Origin: Terriglobia bacterium | Lineage (GTDB): Bacteria; Acidobacteriota; Terriglobia; Versatilivoradales; Versatilivoraceae | Direction of reading: 5' to 3' | Length of the DNA stretch: 64,000 bases | NCBI GenBank assembly: GCA_022452285.1 | Contig: JAKUNG010000003.1 | Location: forward strand, 39,132-103,131 | In this document: positions 52,768 through 60,484 of the stretch, piece by piece | Layout: every line of letters begins with the position of its first letter | How positions within the stretch are numbered: the stretch's first letter is position 1 | Program-made: the position numbers and the translations under genes | The notes under the pieces: generated by a model | Told to the model about the DNA's origin: nothing | Databases searched by the model: none | Seen by the model: the letters and a program-made list of their open reading frames with translations, nothing else

Positions 52768-53037
52768 TTAAGAATTCATTTCAACACTATCAATGATACC
52801 TATAATTGCTGTGTCCACTGGGCAATCTTTACATTCACCTGCCATACGAGCAGAACTTCCTGAAACTAACAGTACCTTTTCTTTGAAACCTGCACTAACA
52901 GTATCTACTGCAATAGCGTACCCACCTTGATCACGACCTTCAGGATCAATAATCCGCACAACAAGCAACTTTTTACCCTCTAATCGGGGATCCTTGCGTG
53001 TAGCAACTACTGTTCCAACAACCCTACCTAAGAGCAT
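52768..53037 (-). CDS. BMC-P shell protein, copy 1
   Basis: An 89-residue EutN/CcmL-family pentamer protein: MLLGRVVGTVVATRKDPRLEG, DQGGYAIAVDTVSAGFKEKVLLVSGSSAR and DTAIIGIIDSVEM. It has two Cys in GECKDCPVD, absent from its paralogues. GAGGAA lies 6 bases before the ATG. It follows the BMC-H gene by 75 bases. Confidence 0.93.
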   Translation of the reverse strand: MLLGRVVGTVVATRKDPRLEGKKLLVVRIIDPEGRDQGGYAIAVDTVSAGFKEKVLLVSGSSARMAGECKDCPVDTAIIGIIDSVEMNS

Positions 53038-53112
53038 AAATATTCCTCGGCATCAAACTCCCAGTTTAAATTCTCTAACTAAGACTCTAATCCGATCCTC
53101 TCATCAATCAAG

Positions 53113-53397
53113 TCAATTCCCAGCCTTACCAATCGGGAGGACATCTTCTAGATTAGTATGAGGTCTTGGGATGACATGAACACTAACCAACTCGCCAACA
53201 CGGCGTGCTGCTGCTGCACCAGCGTCCGTAGCAGCTTTAACAGCAGCTACATCACCTCGTACGATGGAAGTCACATAACCAGAACCTATTTTCTCCCATC
53301 CTACTAGTGTCACTTTAGCTGCTTTTACCATAGCATCAGAGGCCTCTATCATTGATACTAGTCCCTTTGTCTCAATCATTCCTAAAGCTTCACCCAT
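53113..53397 (-). CDS. Bacterial microcompartment hexameric shell protein (BMC-H, PduA/EutM-like)
   Basis: The tile protein of a microcompartment facet. About 94 residues from an ATG with AGGA upstream ([20 protein letters not shown]); a longer frame adds 17 non-family residues. The pore-loop [26 protein letters not shown] and [15 protein letters not shown] closely match PduA-type shells. It is the only BMC-H gene in the window, and no BMC-T gene is seen. It sits between the aldolase and three BMC-P genes. Confidence 0.95.
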   Translation of the reverse strand: MGEALGMIETKGLVSMIEASDAMVKAAKVTLVGWEKIGSGYVTSIVRGDVAAVKAATDAGAAAARRVGELVSVHVIPRPHTNLEDVLPIGKAGN

Positions 53398-53479
53398 CTT
53401 CCTGTCCTTTCCATAGTAATGAACCGAAACATTCCTTCCTACAAACAAATTATCATCAGCCCTATTAGTCTTAGGCGTA

Positions 53480-54256
53480 TCAAGCTTTACTTCTTAATTC
53501 AGAAACTGCTAAGTGGATCATATCGACCAGCTCCTTTTTGGTCAACGTTATCCTAGAATCAGTCTCTACATCCTTAGTGGTTGGACACCCCTCATCGACA
53601 CTCAAGGGTCCTTTAATGCCATACTTTTCTCTAGCTATTATCAACTTATCAACATCATCATTACTTAGAATTTTCTCACGTCCAAGAATTTTTGTTGTTA
53701 AACTAATGCGGGCAAAGTGTTCAACCGTTTCCATTTTAGCATGGGCAAGAAAAAGGTCACTTCCATATGTAACTACTCCATGATTAGCTAAAAGTAGTGC
53801 ATCATGATTAGGAACGTATTCTCGAATAGCATCCGTAAGCTCAGACGTTCCAGTCGTGCCATACCGCGTTAACGGAACACAACCTAATACTAAAACAACT
53901 TCAGCGAGAATAGCTTTCTGCAAGGGTACTCCAGCCGCAGCATAACCAGTTGAACACGGCGGATGAGCATGCACAATTCCATTAACATCTCGTCGCAACT
54001 GGTATATCAAAAGATGCATATCAATTTCTGAAGAAACTTTTCGTTTCCCTTCGATCGCCTTACCCTGAGAATCAACAATTACCAGATCGTCTTCAGTCAT
54101 AAACCCCTTACTCATAGCTGTTGGGGTACACAATATATTTCCGTTTTCCAGCCGCACACTGATGTTGCCATCGAATGCTGCAACGTAACCCAATTGGTAA
54201 ATTCGTTTTCCAATTTCAACAATATCTTTTCGATGTTGGTTTACTGTTTTGGCCAT
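53480..54256 (-). CDS. Class II aldolase, probably encapsulated (fuculose/rhamnulose-phosphate aldolase-like)
   Basis: A zinc aldolase that likely cleaves a deoxysugar phosphate to a ketose phosphate plus lactaldehyde. The 258 residues show GNIS at 30-33, catalytic Glu77 in SSEIDMH, zinc His96 and His98 (HAHPP) and His159 (ANHGVV). The C-terminal part beyond the core (about 236-258, [20 protein letters not shown]) is an amphipathic helix after a linker, like the encapsulation peptides of microcompartment cargo. Same-strand shell genes follow. The ATG at 54256 has AGGTG upstream; a GTG two codons earlier is possible. Planctomycetes-Verrucomicrobia type compartments use such an aldolase. The substrate is not proven. 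Confidence 0.85.
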   Translation of the reverse strand: MAKTVNQHRKDIVEIGKRIYQLGYVAAFDGNISVRLENGNILCTPTAMSKGFMTEDDLVIVDSQGKAIEGKRKVSSEIDMHLLIYQLRRDVNGIVHAHPPCSTGYAAAGVPLQKAILAEVVLVLGCVPLTRYGTTGTSELTDAIREYVPNHDALLLANHGVVTYGSDLFLAHAKMETVEHFARISLTTKILGREKILSNDDVDKLIIAREKYGIKGPLSVDEGCPTTKDVETDSRITLTKKELVDMIHLAVSELRSKA

Positions 54257-54450
54257 AAACACCTAAGGTGTAACCCAACTTTTTTGATTTAACCTGATTG
54301 GAAGGAAATTAAATCTTAACAACTTTTGCTAAACGCATCAATGAGCTTTTATTCAGCACTTCCTAAGGAAACCTTAACTATAAACTCACTTGACCAAAAG
54401 AAACGATTTAAGAATCGCTAATCAGGATCACTTTCGTCAGAGCAGTAATG

Positions 54451-55131
54451 CTATTTTTCTTCAAATTCTGAAATTGTAACCGTAGATTCTTTATCGCCAG
54501 TTGATTCATTGGAAAGATAGTAAGAAAGGCTTTCAAAAGATTTTGCCAAATCCATCGTCTTTAACTTAATTCCATTCTCTGTATTGAGACGTACCGGAGC
54601 AAAGTTAAGAATTGCGGTAATCCCAGCCTCGGTTAATTGATCAACTACTTCTTGGGCATCAGATTCTGGTACTGCAACTACTCCAATAACTATTTTCTTT
54701 TGAATGATAATCTCTCTAAGATCCTTTATGTGATAGACATAAACCCCACTTCTAAGATCCATGCCTAAACAAGCATTATCTTTGTCAAATAGTGCAACAA
54801 CTTTGAAACACTTGGGATCGAATCCTATATAACTAGCCAAAGCCATGCCAAGGCGACCAGCACCTACAATGCCAATTCTGTGCTGAGTTTCTAAGCCTAA
54901 TATTTTGGTTAAGTGAGTTTGAAGTTCTTCAACATTATAGCCAACACCTCTTTCCCCAAACTGTCCGAAATAGGTTAAATCCTTTCGTATTTGGGCAGAA
55001 TTTAATTGAAACTGTTCAGCTAGTGTTTGGGATGAGGTGGTGACAATCTTAGAGTCAGCTAGTTCCTTTAGACACCTCAGGTAAATGGAAAGACGCTTGA
55101 TCGTTAGTTCAGAAATTTTTTCTGTCTTCAT
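54451..55131 (-). CDS. rex: Redox-sensing transcriptional repressor Rex
   Basis: A DNA-binding repressor that senses the NADH/NAD ratio. The 226-residue protein has the winged-helix block LAEQFQLNSAQIRKDLTYFG, then FGERGVGYNVEEL, and the Rossmann motif GIVGAGRLGMALASYIGF, ending in the AILNFAPVRL block. It lies 194 bases upstream of the aldolase on the same strand and reads toward the microcompartment genes. A TTAACAA half-site near 54315 could be an operator, but I see no full inverted repeat. Confidence 0.94.
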   Translation of the reverse strand: MKTEKISELTIKRLSIYLRCLKELADSKIVTTSSQTLAEQFQLNSAQIRKDLTYFGQFGERGVGYNVEELQTHLTKILGLETQHRIGIVGAGRLGMALASYIGFDPKCFKVVALFDKDNACLGMDLRSGVYVYHIKDLREIIIQKKIVIGVVAVPESDAQEVVDQLTEAGITAILNFAPVRLNTENGIKLKTMDLAKSFESLSYYLSNESTGDKESTVTISEFEEK

Positions 55132-55222
55132 GCGCCAAATTAGTTATATTGTTTGAAAAGTGGGAACGTAGCTAGAAAATTAAACTCTACAAGTATACCA
55201 TAGTAACTTCTAGTTTCAGTTA

Positions 55223-55648
55223 ATGTGTAATTCATCTACTGTTGGGACTATTGCTTACACTCACGGTTAGTTCGATCCCAAAATACCCAAATTATTCTCT
55301 CCAGTTGACCACATTTTACATGTAGGTGACTTTGGAACCCTAGAGGGAATAGGTAAATTAGAAATTATAGCTCCCGTCATTGCAATGAGGGGTAATGTTG
55401 AAAGAGACAGATCGCTAAGAAAGTTGCTACCACAAAGGCACACCCAATTATTTAATACAATTATTTTACTGATTCATATTTTAGGTAACGCCCATAGTGT
55501 ATCGAAAGATCTTTTGAAAAATATCAGTGAAAACAACCCTCAGATAGTTGTGTTTGGCAATAGTCACGTGTCTTTCCTAAAAAAGATCAACTATATTCTT
55601 TATTTTAATCCTGATGGTGATGTCCCAAAACGTTTCAATTTACCTTAG
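55223..55648 (+). pseudogene. Decayed YfcE-type metallophosphoesterase pseudogene
   Basis: From an ATG at 55223 one frame reads 142 codons with one in-frame TAG (55268-55270). Its order matches the YfcE/MJ0936 phosphodiesterase family: VGTIAYTHG (family GVISDTHG, Asp lost), HILHVGDFGTLEGI, APVIAMRGNVERD (family VRGNVDR), ILLIHILGNAHS (family LVHGHG, metal His pair lost), VVFGNSHVSFLKKI (family FGHTHVP, first His lost) and LYFNPDG (family LNPGS). The stop plus several lost metal ligands argue for a dead gene rather than a readthrough enzyme. The flanks (55132-55222, 55649-55815) show nothing. Confidence 0.8.
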
Positions 55649-55815
55649 ATTTTTTTCTTGGAGATGTAAAAGGAAGAATGATTAATCTCTAAAATTCTAT
55701 TAGTTCAGGCTCCACACTTGAAAAAACTACAGACCCACTTAACTTGCACTCCTTGAGTTATTTTCTTATGATTAGAGTAGTCTTCTTTTGAGGTAATATT
55801 AAATTAGGACCTCTC

Positions 55816-56784
55816 TTGAGAAAATTCATGAAAGATTTCTACGCAAGTGGTCTTGAAGCCAATCAGTTAGTTACTACAACTTTTCTAGTCAAAGTTAAGG
55901 AAGTACGTTCTAAAAAGAGCGGAGAACCCTATCTCTCATTGATTCTAGGTGATAAGAGCGGAAACTTAGATGCTAAGATGTGGGAAAATGTGGAAGCCGT
56001 TGAATCTACATTTTCTAAGGACGATTTTGTCAAGATTAAAGGCTTGGTTCAGGTATACCGCAATAAAAAGCAGCTGACTATTCACCGTCTACGACGATGC
56101 GAGGAGACCGAGGTAGAATTCGGTGACTATTTCCCTAAAACTTCTAAAAATATAGATTCTATGTTTAGTGAGTTGTATGATCTCGCTAAGAGTGTAGAAA
56201 ATAGCTACTTGAATCAACTCCTAGTAAACCTTCTAAACGATTCAGAATTTGCAGTTAAATTTAAGGAAGCGCCTGCTGCAAAATCCCTTCATCATGCATG
56301 GTTAGGAGGTCTTCTTGAACACACACTCTCACTCTGTAAACTTTGCAAAATAACAGCTCAACACTATCCAGAAGTTAACCTCGATCTTTTAATGACTGGA
56401 GCCATCATTCACGACATCGGTAAGATAGAAGAATTAGAATATAATCGGAATTTTAACTACTCTACCAAGGGCCAACTACTTGGTCACATGATTATAGAAT
56501 TGGATCTTGTAAACCAGAAGATTAGTGAGATTGAAGAGTTCCCTCTTCAACTCAAGACTCTTATCCAACACCTTATTGTTTCTCATCACGGAGAGTATGA
56601 ATTTGGTAGCCCGAAACTACCAATGTTTCCTGAGGCTTTGTTACTTCATTGTTTAGATAACTTGGATAGCAAATTAGCCTCAATGCTTGCCCTTATTGGG
56701 AATGATGATGGCATCGATGAAAATTGGACACCCTACAATCCAATGTTTGGAAGACCTTTATTTAAAAGTTCACAACTCAAATGA
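55816..56784 (+). CDS. HD-domain protein with OB-fold, YhaM-like 3'-5' exoribonuclease
   Basis: A 322-residue protein. The N-terminal OB-fold nucleic acid binding part (about 20-100; LVKVKEVRSKKSGEPYLSLILGDKSGNLDAKMW) is followed by an HD phosphohydrolase domain (HHAWLGGLLEHTLSLC, IIHDIGKIEEL, SHHGEYEFGSPK). This is the layout of YhaM/Cbf1 exonucleases. The TTG at 55816 has AGGA 7 bases upstream; an ATG four codons later is the alternative. It ends with ATGA overlapping the BlaI-like gene. Confidence 0.88.
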   Translation: MRKFMKDFYASGLEANQLVTTTFLVKVKEVRSKKSGEPYLSLILGDKSGNLDAKMWENVEAVESTFSKDDFVKIKGLVQVYRNKKQLTIHRLRRCEETEVEFGDYFPKTSKNIDSMFSELYDLAKSVENSYLNQLLVNLLNDSEFAVKFKEAPAAKSLHHAWLGGLLEHTLSLCKLCKITAQHYPEVNLDLLMTGAIIHDIGKIEELEYNRNFNYSTKGQLLGHMIIELDLVNQKISEIEEFPLQLKTLIQHLIVSHHGEYEFGSPKLPMFPEALLLHCLDNLDSKLASMLALIGNDDGIDENWTPYNPMFGRPLFKSSQLK

Positions 56785-57245
56785 CTAAACCTTCTTTCAA
56801 AACTAAATTTGAAGAGAATCCAATTCCTCCTTCTTCCAATTTAAATCTTGGAACTCGTCCGAAACGGCTTACTGCTCTTGAATTGAAATGTATGAAAGCA
56901 TTGTGGTTTAAAAGGGCGAAGACCATCCGTGAAATTCAGGGAATCCTTAGACCGACTAATCCCTTGGCTTATACAACTATACTGACCATTATGGACCGTC
57001 TTGCACAGAAAGGTTTTGTTGGTCGACACAAACAGGGTAGGGCTCATGTCTATCACCCTAACTATTCTTTTGAAACATCTCGTCAGCAAGCAGTCAGAGA
57101 TTTAATTGAATGCTATTTTAACGGATCTACCAACCAACTTATATCCGTTATCTCCAAAGGTTCAACAGAGAACCAGACTTCATCTAAGCCTTATTCCACT
57201 AAAAAATCTCCAACTTCCCCCCCCTTAAATGAATGTCTACTGTAG
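56781..57245 (+). CDS. BlaI/MecI/CopY-family winged-helix regulator
   Basis: A 154-residue putative repressor. The winged-helix core (LTALELKCMKALWFKRAKTI, LAYTTILTIMDRLAQKGFVGR and GRAHVYHP) is the BlaI/MecI pattern. Extra N-terminal (about 28) and C-terminal (about 45, Ser/Thr/Pro-rich) residues are low in complexity. No BlaR/MecR sensor protease is nearby. It is coupled by 4-base overlap to the HD-domain gene; its targets are unknown. Confidence 0.82.
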   Translation: MTKPSFKTKFEENPIPPSSNLNLGTRPKRLTALELKCMKALWFKRAKTIREIQGILRPTNPLAYTTILTIMDRLAQKGFVGRHKQGRAHVYHPNYSFETSRQQAVRDLIECYFNGSTNQLISVISKGSTENQTSSKPYSTKKSPTSPPLNECLL

Positions 57246-57310
57246 ATGAATACTTCCTATGATAAATTACTCCTCTAATTATCTATGCTTGATTGTCTGG
57301 GACAAATAGC

Positions 57311-58375
57311 GTGCAAGTTTCCGATTATTATTTTCACCTCCCAAAAAACAGAATTGCTTTTTATCCACCAAGGCAAAGAGATCAAGCACGTTTACTTCGG
57401 CTCGTTAGAGCGACAGGTCAAATTTCTCATCATCAATTCTCAGATCTACCCGATCTTCTGTTACCTAAAGATTTAGTAGTTCTAAATGACACAAAAGTAT
57501 TTCCCGCCCGTTTAATTGGAAAACGTATTAGTAAAAATCGTGGTCAAGAAAACCCAACAGCCTATAGCCAGGCTCCAATTGAGGTACTTTTAATAAAACC
57601 CATTAAAGACAACTGCTGGGAAACCCTTGTCAAGCCAGGAAAAAAAATACGTATTGGAGATCGTTTGCTTTTTGGTGAAGGCAGACTAGAGGGCAAGGTC
57701 TTGGAACAAGGGGAAAAAGGACTTCGAAAAATACAATTTAAATGTCAAGGAGACTTTCACTCGATCATTGACCAAGTGGGTCAAGTTCCATTACCTCCCT
57801 ATATTAATCGCCCCACTGAGGATCTTGATTGGTCACGATATCAAACTATTTATGCCAAAAAACGAGGTTCAGTAGCCGCACCAACTGCAGGATTGCACTT
57901 TACCCCAGAAATTTTCTTTCGTCTCAAGGAAAAAAAAATTACTTCTTGTACGGTAACACTTCACATTGGCCAAGGAACTTTTCGTCCAATATCTAGTCAA
58001 AAACTTGAGAATCACCGTTTAGAAAAAGAGTCCTTTGAAATTACACCTCCAGTCTACCACTCGATAAGAACAGCACGTAACAAACATCAACGAATTATTG
58101 CCGTCGGTACTACAGTAACTCGAACTTTGGAATCAGCTTTTAGTAAACAAGGGTTCTTACCTTCCCTTAAAGGAGAAACGGATTTATTCATTTTCCCTGG
58201 ATTTTCATTTAATTGCGTTGACGTCTTAATCACTAATTTCCACTTACCCAATTCAACACTACTAATGTTGGCATGTGCTTTTGCCGGAAGAGATTTCATC
58301 TTCCAGGCCTACCAAGAAGCTATCGATAAGGGTTACCGATTTTATAGCTACGGTGATTGTATGTTAATTGAGTAA
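57311..58375 (+). CDS. queA: S-adenosylmethionine:tRNA ribosyltransferase-isomerase QueA
   Basis: Makes epoxyqueuosine in tRNA from preQ1. About 354 residues from a GTG that gives the family start MQVSDYYFHLP; GGGA lies 8 bases upstream, while a TTG six codons earlier has no ribosome site. Conserved blocks include LVVLNDTKVFPARLIG, PPYINRP, TIYAKKRGSVAAPTAGLHFT, HIGQGTFRPI and ITNFHLPNSTLLMLACAFAG. It lies about 65 bases after the BlaI-like gene. No tgt is adjacent. Confidence 0.95.
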   Translation: MQVSDYYFHLPKNRIAFYPPRQRDQARLLRLVRATGQISHHQFSDLPDLLLPKDLVVLNDTKVFPARLIGKRISKNRGQENPTAYSQAPIEVLLIKPIKDNCWETLVKPGKKIRIGDRLLFGEGRLEGKVLEQGEKGLRKIQFKCQGDFHSIIDQVGQVPLPPYINRPTEDLDWSRYQTIYAKKRGSVAAPTAGLHFTPEIFFRLKEKKITSCTVTLHIGQGTFRPISSQKLENHRLEKESFEITPPVYHSIRTARNKHQRIIAVGTTVTRTLESAFSKQGFLPSLKGETDLFIFPGFSFNCVDVLITNFHLPNSTLLMLACAFAGRDFIFQAYQEAIDKGYRFYSYGDCMLIE

Positions 58376-58428
58376 AGGGTCTATTATAGAGGGTCATTGC
58401 CGGAGATAATTATCTAACTACACTTTAT

Positions 58429-60120
58429 TTACAAATTTATGTAGTTAGGACCACCTCCACCTTCAGGAGGAATCCAAGTGATAATTTGATAAGGATCCAT
58501 AATCTCACAAGTTTTACAGTGCAAACAATTTGAAGGGTTTAAATGAAGTACCTTTTTCTGATCGTTTTGATCAGAGATAATTTCATAAACTTTTGCAGGA
58601 CAAAAAGATTCACAAGGGTTACCAAATTCTTGAGCACAACGTTCTTGGCAAATTCCAGGGTCAGCAATTAACAAATGTGATGGTTGATCTTCTTCGTGCT
58701 TTGTTCCAGAAAAATAAACACTAGTCACTTTGTCGAAAGATTTTGCCTCATCATTCTTTATCGAATTATGACGAACACTCCTATCAGTAGAGTACTCAGA
58801 AAGTTTACGCATTTTAAGATGACCCTGACAATGACCCAGTGGATCTTTCCAACCTCTTCCCCCAGTTAACATTTGGATCCCTGTGTTCAACATACCCATT
58901 AGTAAACCATTCTCAAAGCCCTGATGAAAATTACGCACCTTATAAAGTTCATGGCACGCCCAACTATCCTTAAATAAAGATGAATATATTCCAAGAGTTC
59001 TTTCTGAAAAATCTTGTTCCAGTAATCCATGAAGAAGGGTTTCTGCTGCCAGCATGCCTGACTTCATAGCTAAGTGGATTCCTTTAAGTCGCATTGAATT
59101 AACCAGGCCCCCAGAATCTCCAATTATTAAACCTCCGTCAAAATAACTTTTAGGTAAGGAATAGTAGCCTCCTTCTGGAAGAGCTTTAGCTCCATAATGA
59201 GCTAATGTTGCACCTTTTAAACGTGAAGCTATTAAAGGATGAGTCTTAAGGCGTTGTAACTCCTTGTGAGGATCTAAAAAGGGATCTTTATAGTTCAATC
59301 CAACTACTAAACCCAGAGAGAGTCTTCGCCCCATGTTATAGATAAAACCGCCTCCGTATTCCTCATGCTTCAAGGGGTATCCTAAAGTATGAATAACCTG
59401 ACCAGGGATATCAGATGTGCTCGGCAGATCCCATACTTCTTTGACTCCAATTGAATAAATTTGGGGGAATTTCCCCTGGTCTAGATTAAAATGCTTTATA
59501 GCTTGTTTGGTAAGTGAACCATGGACTCCTTCTCCCAAAACAACAGCTTTAGCCAGAATATCTACACCAGGTTCATAAGATGATCCGGGTTTTTTATTCC
59601 TACCAATCCCCTTATCTCCAGTTCTCACTCCAATCAAATGATTTCCTTCAAACAATAACTTGGTTCCAGAGAAACCAGGGAAGAGATCAATTCCATTGGC
59701 CTCGACCCGTTTTCCTAACCATTGAACAAATCGATTAAGAGAAATAATGAAGTTTCCATAATTACTAATAGAAGGAGGTATAAAAGGCAATCGAAAGTGT
59801 TTCTGACCCGTCAGGTAATAAATCATATCCTCACTAACCGGAACGTCCAAGGGAACGTCTGTTTGTTCGTAGTCTGGGATCAACTCTCGAAGGGCAATTG
59901 GGTCTAGAACAGCTCCCGAAAGAATATGTGCACCAATGTCTTTACCCTTTTCAATGATAGCGATACTAACTTCCAATTTTTCTGCCGAAGGAACTCTTTG
60001 ATTGTGGTTCTCAAGGAGATTCTTAAGGTGTAAGGCTCCACTTAGACAAGCTGGCCCTGCTCCAACAAAAAGAATATCAACCTCTAACTTTTCCCTAGCA
60101 CTAGACACTTTAAACCCCAT
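58429..60120 (-). CDS. Electron transfer flavoprotein-ubiquinone oxidoreductase
   Basis: Passes electrons from reduced ETF (fatty acid, amino acid or one-carbon oxidation) to the quinone pool at the inner membrane. The 563-residue protein has FAD motif ILFVGAGPACLSGALHL, the HILSGAVLDPIAL block, GDSGGLVNSMRLKGIHLAMKSG, and the [4Fe-4S] ligands in the C-terminal part (FCPAKVYE and NCLHCKTCEIMDPYQIITW) with GGGGPNY at the end. No ETF genes are in the window. It converges with queA. Confidence 0.95.
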   Translation of the reverse strand: MGFKVSSAREKLEVDILFVGAGPACLSGALHLKNLLENHNQRVPSAEKLEVSIAIIEKGKDIGAHILSGAVLDPIALRELIPDYEQTDVPLDVPVSEDMIYYLTGQKHFRLPFIPPSISNYGNFIISLNRFVQWLGKRVEANGIDLFPGFSGTKLLFEGNHLIGVRTGDKGIGRNKKPGSSYEPGVDILAKAVVLGEGVHGSLTKQAIKHFNLDQGKFPQIYSIGVKEVWDLPSTSDIPGQVIHTLGYPLKHEEYGGGFIYNMGRRLSLGLVVGLNYKDPFLDPHKELQRLKTHPLIASRLKGATLAHYGAKALPEGGYYSLPKSYFDGGLIIGDSGGLVNSMRLKGIHLAMKSGMLAAETLLHGLLEQDFSERTLGIYSSLFKDSWACHELYKVRNFHQGFENGLLMGMLNTGIQMLTGGRGWKDPLGHCQGHLKMRKLSEYSTDRSVRHNSIKNDEAKSFDKVTSVYFSGTKHEEDQPSHLLIADPGICQERCAQEFGNPCESFCPAKVYEIISDQNDQKKVLHLNPSNCLHCKTCEIMDPYQIITWIPPEGGGGPNYINL

Positions 60121-60155
60121 TTGAAAAATATTATTTCATGGTTTCCAAAAAACTT

Positions 60156-60440
60156 TTAAGTGGGTCGTTCTACAACAACATCTCCTACAATCTTAGCCTG
60201 ACAGGCTAGTCGATGTGTCTGATAAATGCCAGACTCAGTAAGCACTTCCTGTTCCTGTAAAAGAGGTAGTGAAAGATTCTGTTTCCCCTCTCTGAGTCGG
60301 ACACGACACGTCGTACAAGAGCTATTCCGGCCACAAAATTGAGGCAGATTGATACCAGCCATGAATACAGCCTTAAGTAGAGTAGTATACGGTTTTACTT
60401 GGACTGTTAATTGATCAGGTAAAATCTTGATAGTCGGCAT
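60156..60440 (-). CDS. [2Fe-2S] ferredoxin
   Basis: A plant/adrenodoxin-style ferredoxin of 94 residues from the ATG chosen here (MPTIKILPDQLTVQVKPYTT). It has the iron-sulfur ligands CGRNSSCTTC (Cys-x5-Cys-x2-Cys) and a distant Cys in RLACQAKI. A longer TTG-start frame would overlap the methyltransferase gene and lacks family match. It lies 36 bases before ETF-QO on the same strand. A partner enzyme is not evident. Confidence 0.88.
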   Translation of the reverse strand: MPTIKILPDQLTVQVKPYTTLLKAVFMAGINLPQFCGRNSSCTTCRVRLREGKQNLSLPLLQEQEVLTESGIYQTHRLACQAKIVGDVVVERPT

Positions 60441-60484
60441 AAACTTTTTAACCCGTTTACTTCTGCAATCCTCCCAATTCACTA

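Noticed and set aside
54257-54450. A Rex operator before the aldolase
   Set aside because: Only a TTAACAA half-site was found. No full inverted repeat such as TTGTGA-N6-TCACAA is visible, so it is not listed as a feature.
55268-55270. Programmed readthrough of the TAG in the phosphodiesterase frame
   Set aside because: Metal ligands downstream are also lost, so the product would be inactive as an enzyme; no readthrough context was seen.
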